34,533 bases of DNA from Desulfobacteraceae bacterium (GCA_027858815.1 JAQIBZ010000283.1:1-34533); one strand, 5' to 3'; positions 22,801 to 31,869 are shown, counted from the first letter of the stretch. The notes: generated from the sequence alone by a model not told the origin. Numbers and translations are program-made.

Positions 22801-23904
22801 ATGAGCTATTATGGTTTTCCAAAATATGTACCGGTGGCTGAAAAAAAAGCCAAAGCTGAAAAAAAACTCCAACAGTTAAAAAAGAAAAATCCTGACATAA
22901 ACCCGGTCACTATAGACGGACAGACGCTGGCAAAAACATGGTGGGGAAAAGCGTGGAACAAAAATCTCGAAAAATATGCGGATTACAGCAACCGAATCGG
23001 CAGGGGCCGGAGCTATGTACGTCATGGCGCGGTGCTGGACTTACGGATCACTCCCGGCAAAGTTCAGGCACTGGTCCATGGTTCAGCTTCAAAACCGTAT
23101 TCCGTTACCGTTGATATCAAAGAGATGCCGAAAAAAAACTGGATAAAAATTAAGCAGGCATGTGCGGGTAAGATGGAGCACATGCAGCAGCTGATTGCTG
23201 GAAAATTCCCCACGGAACTAGAGCAGATATTTACCGAAAAAGGCAGCGGTTTGTTCCCTGTACCGGATGAAATAAAGTTTAAATGCAGTTGTCCGGACTG
23301 GGCCTATATGTGTAAGCATGTTGCCGCCACCCTTTACGGTATCGGAGCGCGACTTGATGAAGACCCCCATCTGTTTTTTCTTTTAAGAAAAGTAAATATT
23401 AACGATCTGGTTTCTGAAACAATCAGAGAAAGTAAAAAAGATCTTCTTTCCAAGGCCAAAAAGAAAACATCCCGGGTCATTGAAGATAATGATACCTTGT
23501 CGGATATTTTTGGAATTGATCTGGGCGAACAAAAAAGTGCCAAAAGTCCAAAGAAAAAGCCGGTGCTCAAAACTAAAAAAGGGAAAAAGACGAACACCCA
23601 AAAACCCTTAAAGGCAAAATTGATAGTACCGGCAAAACCAGCAAAACCGGCAAAACCGGCAAAACCGGCAAAACCGGTAAGACAAAAAGCAAAACCAACA
23701 GCAAAAAACAAATCAAAAAAGACAACTGCGGCCGGGGTGGTTGAACAGATCATCAGAAAACACAAAAAAAGCATCCGTTTTTCGGAAATAATTGCCAACT
23801 CCGGTTTTGAAGATCAGAAAGTAAGAAATATTATTTACCGCCTTAAACGACAGGGAAAAATCAGTATTATTGCCCGGGGAATCTATCAATGGACGAGTTC
23901 TTGA
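22801..23904 (+). CDS. SWIM zinc-finger protein with a Lys/Pro-rich linker and C-terminal winged-helix-like segment
   Basis: The protein has 367 residues. The SWIM motif is CxCx6CxH: Cys162, Cys164, Cys171, His173 in 'KCSCPDWAYMCKHVAATLYG', preceded by 'WWGKAWNKNLEKYADYSNRIGRGRSYVRHG' features (excerpted) typical of this SNF2-linked family. About residues 250-310 form a disordered, highly basic linker containing five tandem Ala-Lys-Pro units, encoded by a 9-bp tandem repeat at ~23632-23676. The C-terminal ~55 residues ('EQIIRKHKKSIRFSEI', 'VRNIIYRLKRQGKI') look like a small winged helix. It probably binds DNA and guides the adjacent SNF2 ATPase. Start at ATG 22801, with AAGGAAG upstream. Confidence 0.92.
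   Translation: MSYYGFPKYVPVAEKKAKAEKKLQQLKKKNPDINPVTIDGQTLAKTWWGKAWNKNLEKYADYSNRIGRGRSYVRHGAVLDLRITPGKVQALVHGSASKPYSVTVDIKEMPKKNWIKIKQACAGKMEHMQQLIAGKFPTELEQIFTEKGSGLFPVPDEIKFKCSCPDWAYMCKHVAATLYGIGARLDEDPHLFFLLRKVNINDLVSETIRESKKDLLSKAKKKTSRVIEDNDTLSDIFGIDLGEQKSAKSPKKKPVLKTKKGKKTNTQKPLKAKLIVPAKPAKPAKPAKPAKPVRQKAKPTAKNKSKKTTAAGVVEQIIRKHKKSIRFSEIIANSGFEDQKVRNIIYRLKRQGKISIIARGIYQWTSS
23632..23676 (+). repeat. 9-bp in-frame tandem repeat encoding Ala-Lys-Pro units
   Basis: Consecutive GCAAAACCG/A units (five copies) lie inside the linker of the SWIM protein. Identical units predict copy-number change by slippage, which would lengthen or shorten the basic tail without shifting frame. Confidence 0.8.
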
Positions 23905-24212
23905 AGGTGAGATCCGGATTCTTTCAGACTTTCAAGGGACAAATCAAGGCAAATCAAGTGACAGTATACCTATTCCGCCAAGAAATAAATATACTGCCCC
24001 CTATTTATATACGCCTGTTTGGACAGGAAGAAAAAGTCTGTCATTTTTGATAACTATCCTTACAATACTATTAGCATGTGATACCAAGGCTAAAAATAAT
24101 AATACGGGTTGAGTTTTTGTGACGTTAGGGGTAAATTAAAGTCTATCTAATTTATTTTTAAATAGTTAGCTTGGCTCGACCCTATCCGCCAAAATACCCG
24201 GATAATCATTTG
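23905..24212. other. 308-bp convergent intergenic stretch
   Basis: It separates the SWIM gene (+) from the ligase gene (-). I see a short hairpin CCTGT-TTGG-ACAGG (24014-24027) without a T-run, and 'GTTAGCTTGGCTCGACCCT' (24165-24183), which resembles GTTAGCGTGGTCCGACCCC at 107-125 (4 mismatches in 19). No gene or clear terminator is seen. Confidence 0.5.
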
Positions 24213-25787
24213 TCAAATGCGAAAGCTTTCAGATTGGCCGCCATATTTTTTTCTTAAAACCGGTTTTTCAATTTTCCCCGTTGGATTCCTTGGGACTTCA
24301 TCAAAAATGAATTTTTTGGGTCGTTTGTATCGTGGCAGTGAAGAGCAGAATTCGACCAGTTCTTCGCTGGAGACATTCCGCCCTGTTTTGATTTTAACCA
24401 CTGCCGCAACAATTTCGCCCAACCGGGTGCTTGGAAGTCCGATTACAGCCACATCCTGAATCAGGGGATGCGCCTGTAAAAAATCCTCTATTTCTACCGG
24501 GTAGATATTTTCACCGCCAGTGATGATGACATCTTTTTTTCTATCCACCAGCCAGATAAATCCGTCCGCATCCTCCTTCGCCACATCGCCGGTGCAGAGC
24601 CACCCATCCGTGAGCACCTCCCGGGTGCCCTCCGGATTTTTGTAGTACTCTTTCATAATGCCCGGTCCTTTGACCATGAGTTCTCCCGGCATCTCCGGGC
24701 CTAACGGGTTGAGCTTGTCATCCACAATCTTATATTCCCAATCAAAACCCGGTCGTCCAATGGCACCGACCTTGTGCATGTTTTCTATCCCCAGATGGAC
24801 GCAGCCAGGTCCGGTGGATTCGGTGAGGCCGTAATTGGTGTCGTACAAATGATGCGGAAATATCTTCTTCCATTCCTGAATCAGGCTTTTGGGAACAGGC
24901 TGAGCACCGATATGCATGAGTCGCCATTGGTCCAGTTCATAATCGGAAAGTCGGATGTCTCGATTTTCGATGGCAAAGAGGATATCCAGTGCCCAGGGAA
25001 CCAGAAGCCAGACAATGGTGGCCTTTTCTTCGGATACAGCTTCGAGGATGTATCGGGGCTCGATTCCTTTTAAAATAACCGCTTTTGCTCCCACGATAAA
25101 GTTTCCAAACCAATGCATCTTCGCTCCGGTGTGGTAAAGCGGCGGGATACAGACAAAATTATCCTCATGGGTTTGGTTATGGTGGCGATTTTCGGTAATC
25201 GCAGAAGCTTCCAGCGTTCGATGCGTATGAAGCACGGCCTTGGGATCACCCGTGGTTCCGGAAGTAAAGTAAAGCGCTGCGTCATCGGTAATACAGATAT
25301 CCACTTTTGGATCATCTGATTTTTGATCTGCGGTAACGGTATCAAAGGATTCTGCATAGTCCGGTGTTTTTTCAGAAGGTCCGGTGAAAATATACGAAGA
25401 GACGCCGGGCTCGAGGTCCGGCCGGATGGCATCTATGCGTTCGATAAACTCCTCACCAAAAATGATCATCTTCGCCTCGGCAACCTGAGTGCAGTAACTG
25501 ATTGTTCCGGCCTCAAAACGAAAATTTAAGGGTACTGCCAGGGCACCGGTTCGTAATATTCCGAAATAGATGGGAAGCCAGTTCAGACAGTTGGTCATGA
25601 GCTGTACCACCTTGTCACCTTTTTTGATGTTCCTTTCAATTAATCCCCGGGCAGTTTGGTTTGCCAGGGCGTCAAACCGGGCCCAGGTGATTTCCGTACG
25701 CTGTTCCAGGGCGGGAATCCGTTCCACAAGGGCCGTTTCATTGCCGTACATTCGGGCGTTTCTTGCCAGTATCTCTGTAATGAGCAT
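24213..25787 (-). CDS. AMP-forming acyl-CoA synthetase / ligase
   Basis: This 524-residue protein is an adenylate-forming (ANL) enzyme that activates a carboxylic acid with ATP and joins it to CoA. Motifs: phosphate loop 'YFTSGTTGDPKAV', 'YGLTESTG', 'LCTGDVAKEDADGFIWLVDRKKD' (excerpt; hinge), 'GGENIYPVEIE', and the catalytic lysine in 'PRNPTGKIEK'. It is the last gene of the decarboxylase operon, 90 bp after the ACT gene. It is too long and of the wrong subtype to be a PaaK-type phenylacetate ligase. In this operon an aryl or short-to-medium-chain acid is a reasonable guess. The start ATG has AGGAGAAAAAA upstream. Confidence 0.93.
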   Translation of the reverse strand: MLITEILARNARMYGNETALVERIPALEQRTEITWARFDALANQTARGLIERNIKKGDKVVQLMTNCLNWLPIYFGILRTGALAVPLNFRFEAGTISYCTQVAEAKMIIFGEEFIERIDAIRPDLEPGVSSYIFTGPSEKTPDYAESFDTVTADQKSDDPKVDICITDDAALYFTSGTTGDPKAVLHTHRTLEASAITENRHHNQTHEDNFVCIPPLYHTGAKMHWFGNFIVGAKAVILKGIEPRYILEAVSEEKATIVWLLVPWALDILFAIENRDIRLSDYELDQWRLMHIGAQPVPKSLIQEWKKIFPHHLYDTNYGLTESTGPGCVHLGIENMHKVGAIGRPGFDWEYKIVDDKLNPLGPEMPGELMVKGPGIMKEYYKNPEGTREVLTDGWLCTGDVAKEDADGFIWLVDRKKDVIITGGENIYPVEIEDFLQAHPLIQDVAVIGLPSTRLGEIVAAVVKIKTGRNVSSEELVEFCSSLPRYKRPKKFIFDEVPRNPTGKIEKPVLRKKYGGQSESFRI

Positions 25788-25877
25788 TTTTTTCTCCTAT
25801 TTTCCCATTCATTACCTTTGCGATGCCGCGTGTGGAGTGGCATTTCGGTAAGTAAATGTTTTGATCTTATTTTGTTG

Positions 25878-26291
25878 CTATAAATCGCCGGTCATGATCG
25901 ATATCCCGTTGCTTGCCAGGATGTCGAGACCCTTTTCCAAATTGTCGTACCGAAGAACGAGGATATTTTTTTCCTGGCTGGTAAAGGCATACATATACTC
26001 AATATTGATGTCAGCCTCGCGAAACAGCATCATGATTCGGTTGATGTCCTGTGGATTTTCTTTCACCTCCACAATCGCCACCGGGGTCTTTTTTGCTGCA
26101 AAACCCTGGTCTTTTAAGACGGATAGTGCACGTTCTGTTTCTTTCACGATCAGGTGCAATATGCCGAAATCAGCTGTATCGGTCAAGACCATGGCCGTGA
26201 TTGGAATTCCGGACTCGGAAAGGGCTGATGTGATGCGTGAGAGTCTTCCCGGCCGGTTTTCGAGAAATATCGTAATTTGTTCAATGGCCAT
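25878..26291 (-). CDS. Tandem ACT-domain protein
   Basis: The 137 residues form two ACT domains. The first is 'ITIFLENRPGRLSRITSALSESGI' (~6-30) through 'FGILHLIV'. The second begins near 'KTPVAIVEVKENPQDINRIMMLFREADINIEYMYAF' (excerpted). ACT domains bind amino acids or related small acids and usually regulate. Free-standing tandem ACT proteins are often encoded beside aryl-acid CoA ligases in anaerobes, which fits the neighbouring ligase and decarboxylase. RBS GGAGGACAAT precedes the ATG; the gap to the activase gene is 20 bp. Function is probably ligand sensing for the pathway. Confidence 0.88.
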   Translation of the reverse strand: MAIEQITIFLENRPGRLSRITSALSESGIPITAMVLTDTADFGILHLIVKETERALSVLKDQGFAAKKTPVAIVEVKENPQDINRIMMLFREADINIEYMYAFTSQEKNILVLRYDNLEKGLDILASNGISIMTGDL

Positions 26292-26311
26292 TATTGTCCT
26301 CCTTAAAATAA

Positions 26312-27301
26312 TTAAAAGGGTGTCTTGTACCCGTTAAAACAAACCAATCCTGTTTTTTCAATCCATTTCTTGATCTGATTCATGTGTTCTTCACTGGGCG
26401 GTTTCATGTCCTTAAACCTGTACTCCTGGTCCATTTGCCGGTATTTGGATTCGCCGAGGCGGTGGAAGGGTAAAATATTGATGGCTTCCAGGCCGCATGA
26501 ACGAACAAATTCGGCTGTCTCTGTAATATTTTCTTTGGAATCATTGATTCCCGGTATGATGGGAATGCGGATGATATAAAAACCGTTCCAATCAGGATCC
26601 TCGGCCAAAAGCCGGGTGTTTTTAAGAATCAGACGATTGTCCACACCGGTAAGTTCACGGTGCCGGTCCGGGTTCATGTGTTTCAAATCGCTAAACACCC
26701 ACTCCACATATTTCATGGCTTCCATAAAATATTTAGTGGGAACGCAGGTGGTGGTCTCCACGGCTGTATGGATATACTGCTCCCTGCATTTTTTTAAAAT
26801 TGAGAGCATAAACGCCTGCTGAAAAAAAGGTTCCCCGCCGCTGAACGTCACGCCGCCATGAGCGCCCCAGAACTGGCGATCCCTTTTAAATATTTCCATC
26901 AGATCATCTATCGTGTAATATTTTGCTGTGAGGGAGAGTGCCTCATGCAGACAGACGTCCACGCATTCATGGGTGTTGCATTCGTCACAAAATTTCCGAT
27001 CGTGAAGTAAGGTTTTGCCGTCATCGGCAATGGAAATCGCCTTATGGGGGCATGCCTTTATGCATTCTCCGCAGCACACACATTTGGATTTTTTCCACAT
27101 AATCACCGGAACCCGCGCAAGGCCTTCCGGGTTGCAGCACCATATGCAGTGGAGCGGGCAGCCGCTTAAAAATACGGTTGTTCTGGTACCCGGGCCGTCG
27201 TGAACCGAATGCGCCTGGATATCAAAAATCAGGGCCCGCAGCTCCTGTGCAATTTGTTCTTTTGGCGATGTGGCATCCTGGCCTGAAAAAGATTTCAGCA
27301 T
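26312..27301 (-). CDS. hpdA: Glycyl-radical enzyme activase (radical SAM), HPAD-activase-like
   Basis: The protein has 329 residues. It generates the glycyl radical in the decarboxylase encoded upstream in the same operon. The radical SAM motif is Cys48-x3-Cys52-x2-Cys55 ('SGCPLHCIWC'). An inserted ferredoxin-like domain carries 'CVCCGECIKACPHKAI' and further cysteines ('CDECNTHECVDVC') for two auxiliary [4Fe-4S] clusters, as in activases of HPAD, benzylsuccinate synthase and glycerol dehydratase types. 'GGVTFSGGEPFFQ' binds SAM. It lies 26 bp after the MFS gene and 20 bp before the ACT gene. The symbol reflects family and context, not a test. Confidence 0.93.
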   Translation of the reverse strand: MLKSFSGQDATSPKEQIAQELRALIFDIQAHSVHDGPGTRTTVFLSGCPLHCIWCCNPEGLARVPVIMWKKSKCVCCGECIKACPHKAISIADDGKTLLHDRKFCDECNTHECVDVCLHEALSLTAKYYTIDDLMEIFKRDRQFWGAHGGVTFSGGEPFFQQAFMLSILKKCREQYIHTAVETTTCVPTKYFMEAMKYVEWVFSDLKHMNPDRHRELTGVDNRLILKNTRLLAEDPDWNGFYIIRIPIIPGINDSKENITETAEFVRSCGLEAINILPFHRLGESKYRQMDQEYRFKDMKPPSEEHMNQIKKWIEKTGLVCFNGYKTPF

Positions 27302-27327
27302 AATTCCTACCCCCTTGTGTTTTGCTT

Positions 27328-28638
27328 TTAAACGTATGCTTCCCTATGACTTGTCATCGCATGCTGTTTTTTGGCAACCAGAGGCAAACTGCAGGCAAAC
27401 AAAATGGATACCACAAAAGAACCCATAGCAAAATAGATGGAGTAGCTATAGCTGCCGGAGATATCCTTGAGATAGCCGCCTATAAAAGAGCCGGTAAACG
27501 GGCCAATTCCCATTACAATGAGGGTGGCCAACCCCCAGATTTTGCCAAGGGTTTTTCTGCCATATACAGCGCCGGTGTATCCCACAATACCGCCGGGAAC
27601 AATAGCCCAGTAAATTGCAAAAATAAAACAGGCTATATAGGCATTAATAAGGGAGGTTCCGCTTTGAAGGAGAAACAAACAGGCTAAAACCCCGGTGAAG
27701 GGGCCGATAATGAGCATAATCTTTCGGCCCATTGCCTCATTGTCCACCTTCGACACCACTTTGTCTGCAATAACGCCCATTATGGGCATGCTGAAGATAC
27801 CGATGAGACCGATCACCGCATATATCCCTGTGGCATTGGAAAGTGGCATACCGATATCTTCTTTCCAAAAGCTGACGACCTGAGTCCAGATAAGGAATTC
27901 ACCCATCATTGCAGTTAAAAAAGTGAGAATGGCTCCCCAGATGGCGTAACTGGAGTAGGCCTCCTTCACTTCCCATTCGTATTCAGCGTTTTCTGAACCC
28001 CCTGTACCGGGGATTTCGCCAAAGGGTTCCATGCCGTAAATTTCCGGGCGCCTTCTGGATACCAATACAGCCAGTACCAAAGCCGCAAAGATAATTACTG
28101 ATAAAATGACCATGGCACCCCTCCAGGCATCAGGGCCTCCGCCTTCCAGGCTGTGTTTTGTCACATAGGCCAGGACAAACTGGGCCATGGGTGCCCCGGC
28201 AAATGCCAGGCCCCACATAGTGGCATAAGATTTACCCACATACCATTTGCGAACCGAGACTGTCGAGGTTACCCAGAGCATACCAGTGGCGATTCCGGCC
28301 AGCAGTCCGAAGGTAAAAAGGTAGGCGAAATAAGTATTGATCATACTGGTTAAGAAAAATCCCAGGCCGCCGAACACTGCGGCAATCGCATACACGGGCC
28401 GGGTGCCCCACTTGTCCAATATCATTCCGGCAAAAAAGGCGGTTACTGCATAGAACAGCATCATCAGGGAATATCCCAGGGTCACCTGGGCCTGGGTCCA
28501 GCCAAGATCTGCGCTCATGGGGACCTTGAGAATAGCAAATGTTGCCCGATATCCGAAGAGACAAAATACTGCCAGCCAGGAGGCCAAAACCACCCGCTTG
28601 CCGTAGAAACTTCTTTTTTTTTCATTTATATCGTTCAT
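27328..28638 (-). CDS. Major facilitator superfamily transporter (oxalate/formate antiporter-like)
   Basis: The protein has about 436 residues from the ATG at 28638, preceded by GGAGGT five bases upstream; the track's start is 21 bp earlier. Twelve hydrophobic segments are evident. The loop 2-3 signature appears as 'GMILDKWGTRPV' and its second-half counterpart as 'IMGVIADKVVSKVDNEAMGRK' (excerpted). The N-terminal 'FGYRATFAILKVPMSADLGWTQAQV' style is that of the OFA/monocarboxylate group of small-acid carriers. In this operon it probably takes up the acid substrate of the decarboxylase, such as an arylacetate, or exports a product. Directly upstream is a strong hairpin separating it from the small-subunit gene. 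Confidence 0.9.
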   Translation of the reverse strand: MNDINEKKRSFYGKRVVLASWLAVFCLFGYRATFAILKVPMSADLGWTQAQVTLGYSLMMLFYAVTAFFAGMILDKWGTRPVYAIAAVFGGLGFFLTSMINTYFAYLFTFGLLAGIATGMLWVTSTVSVRKWYVGKSYATMWGLAFAGAPMAQFVLAYVTKHSLEGGGPDAWRGAMVILSVIIFAALVLAVLVSRRRPEIYGMEPFGEIPGTGGSENAEYEWEVKEAYSSYAIWGAILTFLTAMMGEFLIWTQVVSFWKEDIGMPLSNATGIYAVIGLIGIFSMPIMGVIADKVVSKVDNEAMGRKIMLIIGPFTGVLACLFLLQSGTSLINAYIACFIFAIYWAIVPGGIVGYTGAVYGRKTLGKIWGLATLIVMGIGPFTGSFIGGYLKDISGSYSYSIYFAMGSFVVSILFACSLPLVAKKQHAMTSHREAYV

Positions 28639-28719
28639 TGGGTACCTCCAAATTTTCAAAGGATCTGTGCAATTAATTCGTAAATGCGGTTTATAAAATA
28701 ACCCATTGCATTAGGATTT

Positions 28720-28754
28720 TTTTCCAGAGAGCGGCAGTCCCGCTCTCTGGAAAA
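28720..28754 (-). promoter_or_regulatory. 14-bp perfect intercistronic hairpin between the small subunit and MFS genes
   Basis: TTTTCCAGAGAGCG - GCAGTCC - CGCTCTCTGGAAAA is a perfect 14-bp stem with a 7-base loop in the 109-bp gap. The A/T parts pair with each other, so no T-run remains after the stem on either strand, which argues against an intrinsic terminator. A segmental mRNA-stability element protecting the decarboxylase/small-subunit portion of the transcript is more likely. Confidence 0.65.
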
Positions 28755-28768
28755 TTAATTCAAGACTG

Positions 28769-29029
28769 TCACGCTACAAACATTTCGCAGGTGACAGCAC
28801 ACATATCTGCATAGGCCATGAACTTGGGTTCATGCATAGATGCATTGCAGACCCCTGTAAATTCGTCATCAGGCTTGTAATTCTGGCAGATCCGGCACTT
28901 GGGCAAGGGCAGATACCCTTCCGGAACCGGTGCATCGGCGCTGACGATTTTTTTGGTGATCAGGTCAATGCCTTTCCGGACATCAATGGGTGCATAGTCG
29001 AGAGCATTTCTGTAGTTAAGCTGTTGCAT
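28769..29029 (-). CDS. Small Fe-S subunit of a glycyl-radical decarboxylase (HpdC-like, single-cluster form)
   Basis: The 86-residue protein sits 14 bp after the glycyl-radical enzyme gene. Cysteines are confined to the C-terminal half: Cys45-x2-Cys48, Cys61, Cys77 and Cys81, spacing like the C-terminal [4Fe-4S] site of the 4-hydroxyphenylacetate decarboxylase small subunit. The known HpdC carries a second, N-terminal cluster with its own His/Cys ligands. Residues 1-44 here contain no cysteine, so only one cluster is possible, as in benzylsuccinate synthase small subunits. The subunit probably stabilises or gates the large subunit. RBS GGAGGAATTTACC precedes the ATG. Confidence 0.87.
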   Translation of the reverse strand: MQQLNYRNALDYAPIDVRKGIDLITKKIVSADAPVPEGYLPLPKCRICQNYKPDDEFTGVCNASMHEPKFMAYADMCAVTCEMFVA

Positions 29030-29043
29030 GGTAAATTCCTCCT

Positions 29044-31758
29044 TTATACTGATTCATATTCAGTTCTTGCGATGAGTTCATCCTGTACTGCTTTGCCGAT
29101 TTCTACCCAGTACTGGGTAAAACCCGCAACCCGGACCATGAGATCCCGATAATTTTGCGGATTTTTCTGTGCATCCTTTAAGACTTTTGAATCCACAATA
29201 TTAAACTGCACATGGAATCCGCCTTTACGCATATAGCCGCGAATCAGGTCAAGCAGCTTTCTGGATCCTTCCAGGCCCTGAATGGCTGACGGGTGAATCT
29301 TGATGTTCAACTGAGAGTTCTGGGACATGCTGTGGTCCCAGATAGAGGCGGAATTCATCAGGGCAAAGGGTCCGTTTTTGTCTGTTCCCGGGTAGGCGGA
29401 CATGGAGGCATCGGCAAACGTTGTGCCGGCCAGCCTTCCGTCTGCCGTTGCGATGGCAGCAGACCCCATGGCACCATGGGTGGAAACTGAAATCTGGCAG
29501 GGATACATCGTGTGGCCGTAAAGGGACTCGTAGTTGGCACAATCCGGGCAGAAGAAATTTTCCCATTCCAACAGTATATTGTCCGCATAAGAATCATCGT
29601 TTCCATACTTGGGCGCTTGAATGGCTGCAAAATGGAGTTTATCCCATTCCCCTTTATCCAATTCGCCTTTTTCCTGATCTGCAAGAGAGAACGAGTCAAT
29701 ATCATGGGAATCCTTGAACCCGAAGTTGGCTTTCATGGCTTCTTTCAGGGTATCCAGGGAAACTGTTTTGTCATCAAATACCTGTTTTTTAAGGGCTGCC
29801 AGGCTGTTTACCACCGTTATGGTTCCGCAGCTTTCCACGTTAAAAGTCGCATTGTAACGATACCCCAGTTCATTGATCAAATGTCCTGTGTCCAGGCAGT
29901 CCGGTTTTAACATGGAGGTAATAATTGCCATATTGTTCTTACGCCAGATATCATGCTGGATATTGTTGCAGGTGGCCAGGCAATCGCAGGTTTCCTGCCA
30001 GTAAAGTTTGAACTGATCCCAAATCTCTTCGTATGTTTCAAACTCACGGTCATGAGCTGCAAAAACCTGTTCACCGGTCTGCTGATCGGTTCCGTTGAAC
30101 AGAGTAAGCTCCAAAATCTTGGGCATGGAAATGAAGTGGACGCCTACGCTGGTGGGCTGGCCGCATCCGCCGGGGATCATATATTCCTTGCCGTTCAAGT
30201 GGAGTGTCTTCCATGTGCAGGCAGATGTTTCAAGGCACCCGCCAATGGCCCACGCCCTGGCATCCTCAATATCCATTCCTTCAGGACCATATTGTTTCCG
30301 CAAAAAATCCATCGCAACGCGGTTACTCATAAATGCCGGGTATCCGGCACCGGTCTTGATTACTTCCATGGCTTTCATCAGGAAATCTTCCGGTGTTTTT
30401 TCATCATAAAGAAGTGCCAGCGTGGACTGAGGCATGGCATTGGTCGCGCCAGCCTCTAAAACAAGATATTCTAATCGGTTGACCGCTGTGGCACCTTTTT
30501 CATTCAATCCACCGATAGAAACGGTGTTGAAAGTGTTTCCGGAAAGGACACCGCCGACGACACCAACAGAGGCAAAACAGTCAATGGAAGTCTTCACCAC
30601 ACGGTCCAGTTCGAGAAGCTCCAACACTTCATCCTCAGTGATTCTACCGGCCGCAATATCTTGCTCAAAATATGGATAGAGGACCTGACCGATTCGGCCC
30701 GGGGACATTCCGGAAATTGCATCCTCATTCAGGACTGCAAGGTGAAGTGTTTCGATCATCTGGAATGCTTCGATAAAGGTTCGGGGCGGATGATGGGCGA
30801 TCCATTCCAGGCGCTCTGCAATATCTGCGTATTCTTTTTTCTGTATTTCATCTGTTTCCTGATTAACTAGCCGTTTTGCCTCTTTGGCATAGTTCAATAT
30901 CCAGGCCTGGATGCCCTGACATGCAAGAATGACCGCCTCATAGTTATACAGCCGGTTTATTCCCACCATACCGTCTCCGTTTGCCCGGCCGGCAACCTTG
31001 TCCTTCATCTCCTTCGCAATGGCAATAATTCCGTCGAATCCGTATTCAAGGGGATAGTAGTAGTTGATTACTTCACGTCCTTGCGGCAGGGTAAAACCGG
31101 AATCGAACATGCAGACGATATTTCTCATGATCTTTTCTTTGGTTTTGTATTCCGGTACCATCTTCTCATATTTGTGGCCCAAATCGTCCACTGATTTTCC
31201 TTCCCAGATGCGGGCCAGTTTCAACAAGGCCGGAATTTCTTTTTGCCGCATACCAAATTTGCCGGCAATTGAGATGACCTTGTCAAAACTCTTGGTGACG
31301 TTGCCGCCCCCCTGACCAAATTTTGAGTGAAGATCAACACTCAAGGCGCCTCTTTCCATTGCTTCCTTATAAAATTCGTCTTCTTTGGCCAGGTAAAATC
31401 CTTCAGACAGCCAGGGCATGGGGAAAGAACCTCGAAAAAAACGGGCCTTGTGCATGACGAGAAGTTCACCCGGGAAGATCACCGGCGACAGATGGGAAAA
31501 GGCTGCTTTCAGTGCCATGGCACGCCGCACCACCGGAACCTCACTATCATGGAGCATATATTCTCTGGTATACCAATACGGGAATTCGTTTTCTGTAGAG
31601 GAGAGGGTGTCCATGAAAATTTCTTTTAGTTTTTCGACCCTGGGATGGCTGTTTCTTTTAATTTCCCGGTCGATCATCTCGGCTGGCGCCTCTCCACCGG
31701 ATTGTAAGTCCATGGTCATTCCGGCGTCTTCCAGTACTTCTTTAAGTTTCTTAGCCAT
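29044..31758 (-). CDS. hpdB: Glycyl-radical arylacetate decarboxylase, 4-hydroxyphenylacetate decarboxylase type (large subunit)
   Basis: The protein has 904 residues, close to HPAD (~900). The C-terminal glycyl loop is 'RVAGFTQYW' with Gly879. The active-site loop reads 'IGGCLETS': thiyl Cys508 and, two residues on, Glu510, the Cys-x-Glu pair that marks HPAD and sets it apart from pyruvate formate-lyase (Cys-Cys). 'PGELLVMHKARFFRG' and 'FNTVSIGGLN' are further family blocks. HPAD converts 4-hydroxyphenylacetate to p-cresol; the linked small subunit and activase support this class. Related substrates (phenylacetate- or indoleacetate-like) cannot be excluded. It is the first gene behind a sigma-54 promoter. 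Confidence 0.9.
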   Translation of the reverse strand: MAKKLKEVLEDAGMTMDLQSGGEAPAEMIDREIKRNSHPRVEKLKEIFMDTLSSTENEFPYWYTREYMLHDSEVPVVRRAMALKAAFSHLSPVIFPGELLVMHKARFFRGSFPMPWLSEGFYLAKEDEFYKEAMERGALSVDLHSKFGQGGGNVTKSFDKVISIAGKFGMRQKEIPALLKLARIWEGKSVDDLGHKYEKMVPEYKTKEKIMRNIVCMFDSGFTLPQGREVINYYYPLEYGFDGIIAIAKEMKDKVAGRANGDGMVGINRLYNYEAVILACQGIQAWILNYAKEAKRLVNQETDEIQKKEYADIAERLEWIAHHPPRTFIEAFQMIETLHLAVLNEDAISGMSPGRIGQVLYPYFEQDIAAGRITEDEVLELLELDRVVKTSIDCFASVGVVGGVLSGNTFNTVSIGGLNEKGATAVNRLEYLVLEAGATNAMPQSTLALLYDEKTPEDFLMKAMEVIKTGAGYPAFMSNRVAMDFLRKQYGPEGMDIEDARAWAIGGCLETSACTWKTLHLNGKEYMIPGGCGQPTSVGVHFISMPKILELTLFNGTDQQTGEQVFAAHDREFETYEEIWDQFKLYWQETCDCLATCNNIQHDIWRKNNMAIITSMLKPDCLDTGHLINELGYRYNATFNVESCGTITVVNSLAALKKQVFDDKTVSLDTLKEAMKANFGFKDSHDIDSFSLADQEKGELDKGEWDKLHFAAIQAPKYGNDDSYADNILLEWENFFCPDCANYESLYGHTMYPCQISVSTHGAMGSAAIATADGRLAGTTFADASMSAYPGTDKNGPFALMNSASIWDHSMSQNSQLNIKIHPSAIQGLEGSRKLLDLIRGYMRKGGFHVQFNIVDSKVLKDAQKNPQNYRDLMVRVAGFTQYWVEIGKAVQDELIARTEYESV

Positions 31759-31869
31759 AAGTCTTCTCCTTCAAATTAAAAATTATAAAATCCAATTATC
31801 GGCTGAAATCTTTTATTACTTCTTCTGCTTCCAACTTCTTCAAATCCTGTTGCGTTCATCTCACCTTAT

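Noticed and set aside
23632-23676. CRISPR-like tandem repeat
   Set aside because: The units are 9 bp, contiguous and in frame within the SWIM gene, with no spacers.
23870-24112. 80-aa ORF after the SWIM gene
   Set aside because: It starts inside the SWIM gene and has no ribosome site or recognisable domain.
28720-28754. Intrinsic terminator after the small-subunit gene
   Set aside because: The T- and A-runs belong to the stem, leaving no T-run downstream on either strand; reclassified as an mRNA-stability hairpin.
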